5,879 nucleotides of DNA, taken from an uncultured Chloroflexota bacterium (GTDB taxonomy: Bacteria; Chloroflexota; Anaerolineae; Aggregatilineales; Phototrophicaceae). The stretch covers positions 1 to 5,879 of the forward strand of contig CALDGT010001248.1 in NCBI GenBank assembly GCA_937942935.1, read 5' to 3'. How positions within the stretch are numbered: the first letter of the stretch is position 1; each line of letters opens with the position of its first letter. The notes beneath the pieces are model-generated. The model was given only the letters and a program-made list of their open reading frames with translations, made no database searches and had not been told where the DNA came from. Below, piece after piece: positions 4,880 through 5,879 of this stretch. The position numbers and the translations under genes are program-made.

Positions 4880-5879
4880 CTATGGTTGAATGGTCATGTA
4901 ACCCATCATCTCCAAATGGAGCGCAGAGCAGAATTCCACACAATAGAATGCGAACACCCCATCACGGGTTGCCTCAAATTCAACGGTGACTGTTTCGCCC
5001 GGTTCAATGCTGGCGACAATGTTGTAATAAGGAATTGCAAACCCGTGTGTGGCATCTACAGCACGTTCATAACTGGTAATTGTCCATGTAACCTTATCAC
5101 CCGCTTTAATGTCGACATGCTCTGGGGTGAAGTGACTGCGAATCGCGGTCATGCGGACATTCACTTCGTTGCCTTCACGGAAGACACCTTCTTCACCTTG
5201 CACGACCATATCTGGTGAGACCGATTGTGTGTGGGGGTCCCAACCAACTTCGGGATACACTTCCCATGGATTCAGTTTGTCGGCGCTGATGATTTGGACA
5301 TAATGCGGTTCTGCGGCGGTGATGGGCATATCATATAATACTTGCATCGTTTCGCCCGATTGACTGATGTCAATCAATTGGAAGTTTTGTGGCAACAATG
5401 GACCAGTGGATGTGAAGCGGTCAATTGACCATTTATTGAGTGAAACCAAATACCGTCCTGTTGGGGCAACGGTATCGCCACCGACCACCGAAAGGTGCCC
5501 GACATTGTATTGGACAGGGATTTTAGAGATGAGTTTCCAACCGTCTTCTGGGCGATAGCCTTCTGCGCCGATGCTCCACCGCGCCACCGCACTATCGAGG
5601 AATAAGCTGGTATAAGCATAACCATCGGGACCAAATTGGGTATGAAGCGGACCAAGCCCCAATTCGACACGCGCTTCGACCACATTATCAAAGGTAAGGA
5701 TGGGGACGCCAAATACATCTGTGCCTTCAAAATCGCTGTTGGCGATGGCTGTTTGAATTTTATCGAAGCTATAAATGGTGACATGTGGGTCTAATTTGCC
5801 AGAAGCAACGATAAAATCACCCTTTGGTGTAATATCAACACCGTGCGGGCTACGCATTTCGGGCGTGAAGAATAATAAC
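4880..5879 (-). CDS. nosZ: Nitrous oxide reductase NosZ, clade II type, C-terminal part (5' end off the window)
   Basis: Terminal enzyme of denitrification, reducing N2O to N2 outside the cytoplasmic membrane. The open frame runs through the right edge (readable from 5878), so the N-terminus, the signal peptide and the first CuZ histidines are missing; the Met codon at 5857 is internal. Counting that Met as residue 1, the last part of the beta-propeller is seen with three CuZ-type histidines: SPHGVD (His5), GLGPLHTQF (His72) and EPHYVQ (His185). The NKWSxDRF motif is at 141-148. The cupredoxin CuA domain (about 232-325) has His271 in THGF, then Cys306, Cys310, His314 and Met317 in CVEFCSALHLEM. 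Glu308 stands where classical clade I enzymes have Trp, which fits clade II. The gene stops with TAG at 4882-4880, and 161 bp separate it from the next gene. Family assignment is very secure; the clade call is from motif recall. Confidence 0.97.
   Translation of the reverse strand, partial: LLFFTPEMRSPHGVDITPKGDFIVASGKLDPHVTIYSFDKIQTAIANSDFEGTDVFGVPILTFDNVVEARVELGLGPLHTQFGPDGYAYTSLFLDSAVARWSIGAEGYRPEDGWKLISKIPVQYNVGHLSVVGGDTVAPTGRYLVSLNKWSIDRFTSTGPLLPQNFQLIDISQSGETMQVLYDMPITAAEPHYVQIISADKLNPWEVYPEVGWDPHTQSVSPDMVVQGEEGVFREGNEVNVRMTAIRSHFTPEHVDIKAGDKVTWTITSYERAVDATHGFAIPYYNIVASIEPGETVTVEFEATRDGVFAFYCVEFCSALHLEMMGYMTIQP

Noticed and set aside
4862..5218. 118-codon plus-strand frame
   Set aside because: It lies antisense to the CuA domain of nosZ; the conserved motifs are all on the minus strand.
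5855..5857. Met codon at 5857 as the nosZ start
   Set aside because: The frame stays open upstream to the edge, the residues before it (Leu-Leu-Phe-Phe-Thr-Pro-Glu) read as protein, and a CuZ histidine follows at once, so this Met is internal.

Overview
The window is a piece of a nitrous oxide reduction (nos) gene cluster. Every recognisable gene lies on the minus strand and reads from the right edge to the left. In transcription order: the C-terminal half of nosZ (N2O reductase, cut by the right edge); a 161-bp gap; a four-helix membrane protein in the position and with the look of NosB; nosD; nosF; nosY; a small YtkA/FixH-like lipoprotein; and the start of a membrane-anchored protein whose last visible residues look like the entrance to a c-type cytochrome domain (cut by the left edge). 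From the NosB-like gene to the lipoprotein the genes overlap or lie 3 bp apart, and purine-rich ribosome binding sites precede most starts, so they probably form one co-transcribed unit.

How the parts fit together: NosZ reduces N2O to N2 at its CuZ cluster, fed with electrons through a CuA site. NosD, NosF and NosY are the conserved maturation module. NosF is the ATPase, NosY its membrane partner and NosD the extracytoplasmic beta-helix protein; together they are needed to assemble the copper-sulfur centre. NosB is an accessory membrane protein of clade II systems. The lipoprotein carries a His/Met/Asp-rich motif and sits where many clusters have nosL, so it is a candidate copper handler. The terminal tethered cytochrome-like protein is a candidate electron donor. 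No nosL, nosR, nosG, nosH or typical nosC is visible, though the window ends inside the cluster on both sides.

Organism: the NosZ CuA motif (Cys-Val-Glu-Phe-Cys-x3-His-x2-Met) and the adjacent nosB-like gene point to a clade II (atypical) N2O reducer. Moderate base composition (by eye near half GC), long Pro/Thr-rich extracytoplasmic linkers, and the membrane anchoring of every extracytoplasmic accessory protein (lipid anchor, C-terminal helix or N-terminal helix) suggest a cell without an outer membrane, most plausibly a member of the Chloroflexota. This is inference from style, not a database result.

No tRNA, rRNA, CRISPR, mobile element or recognisable operator was found. No stretch above 300 bp lacks a gene. 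The least ordinary parts are the lipoprotein in the NosL position, the cytochrome-like protein with a 57-bp tandem repeat in its linker, the C-terminal membrane anchor of NosD and the poorly characterised NosB-like protein.
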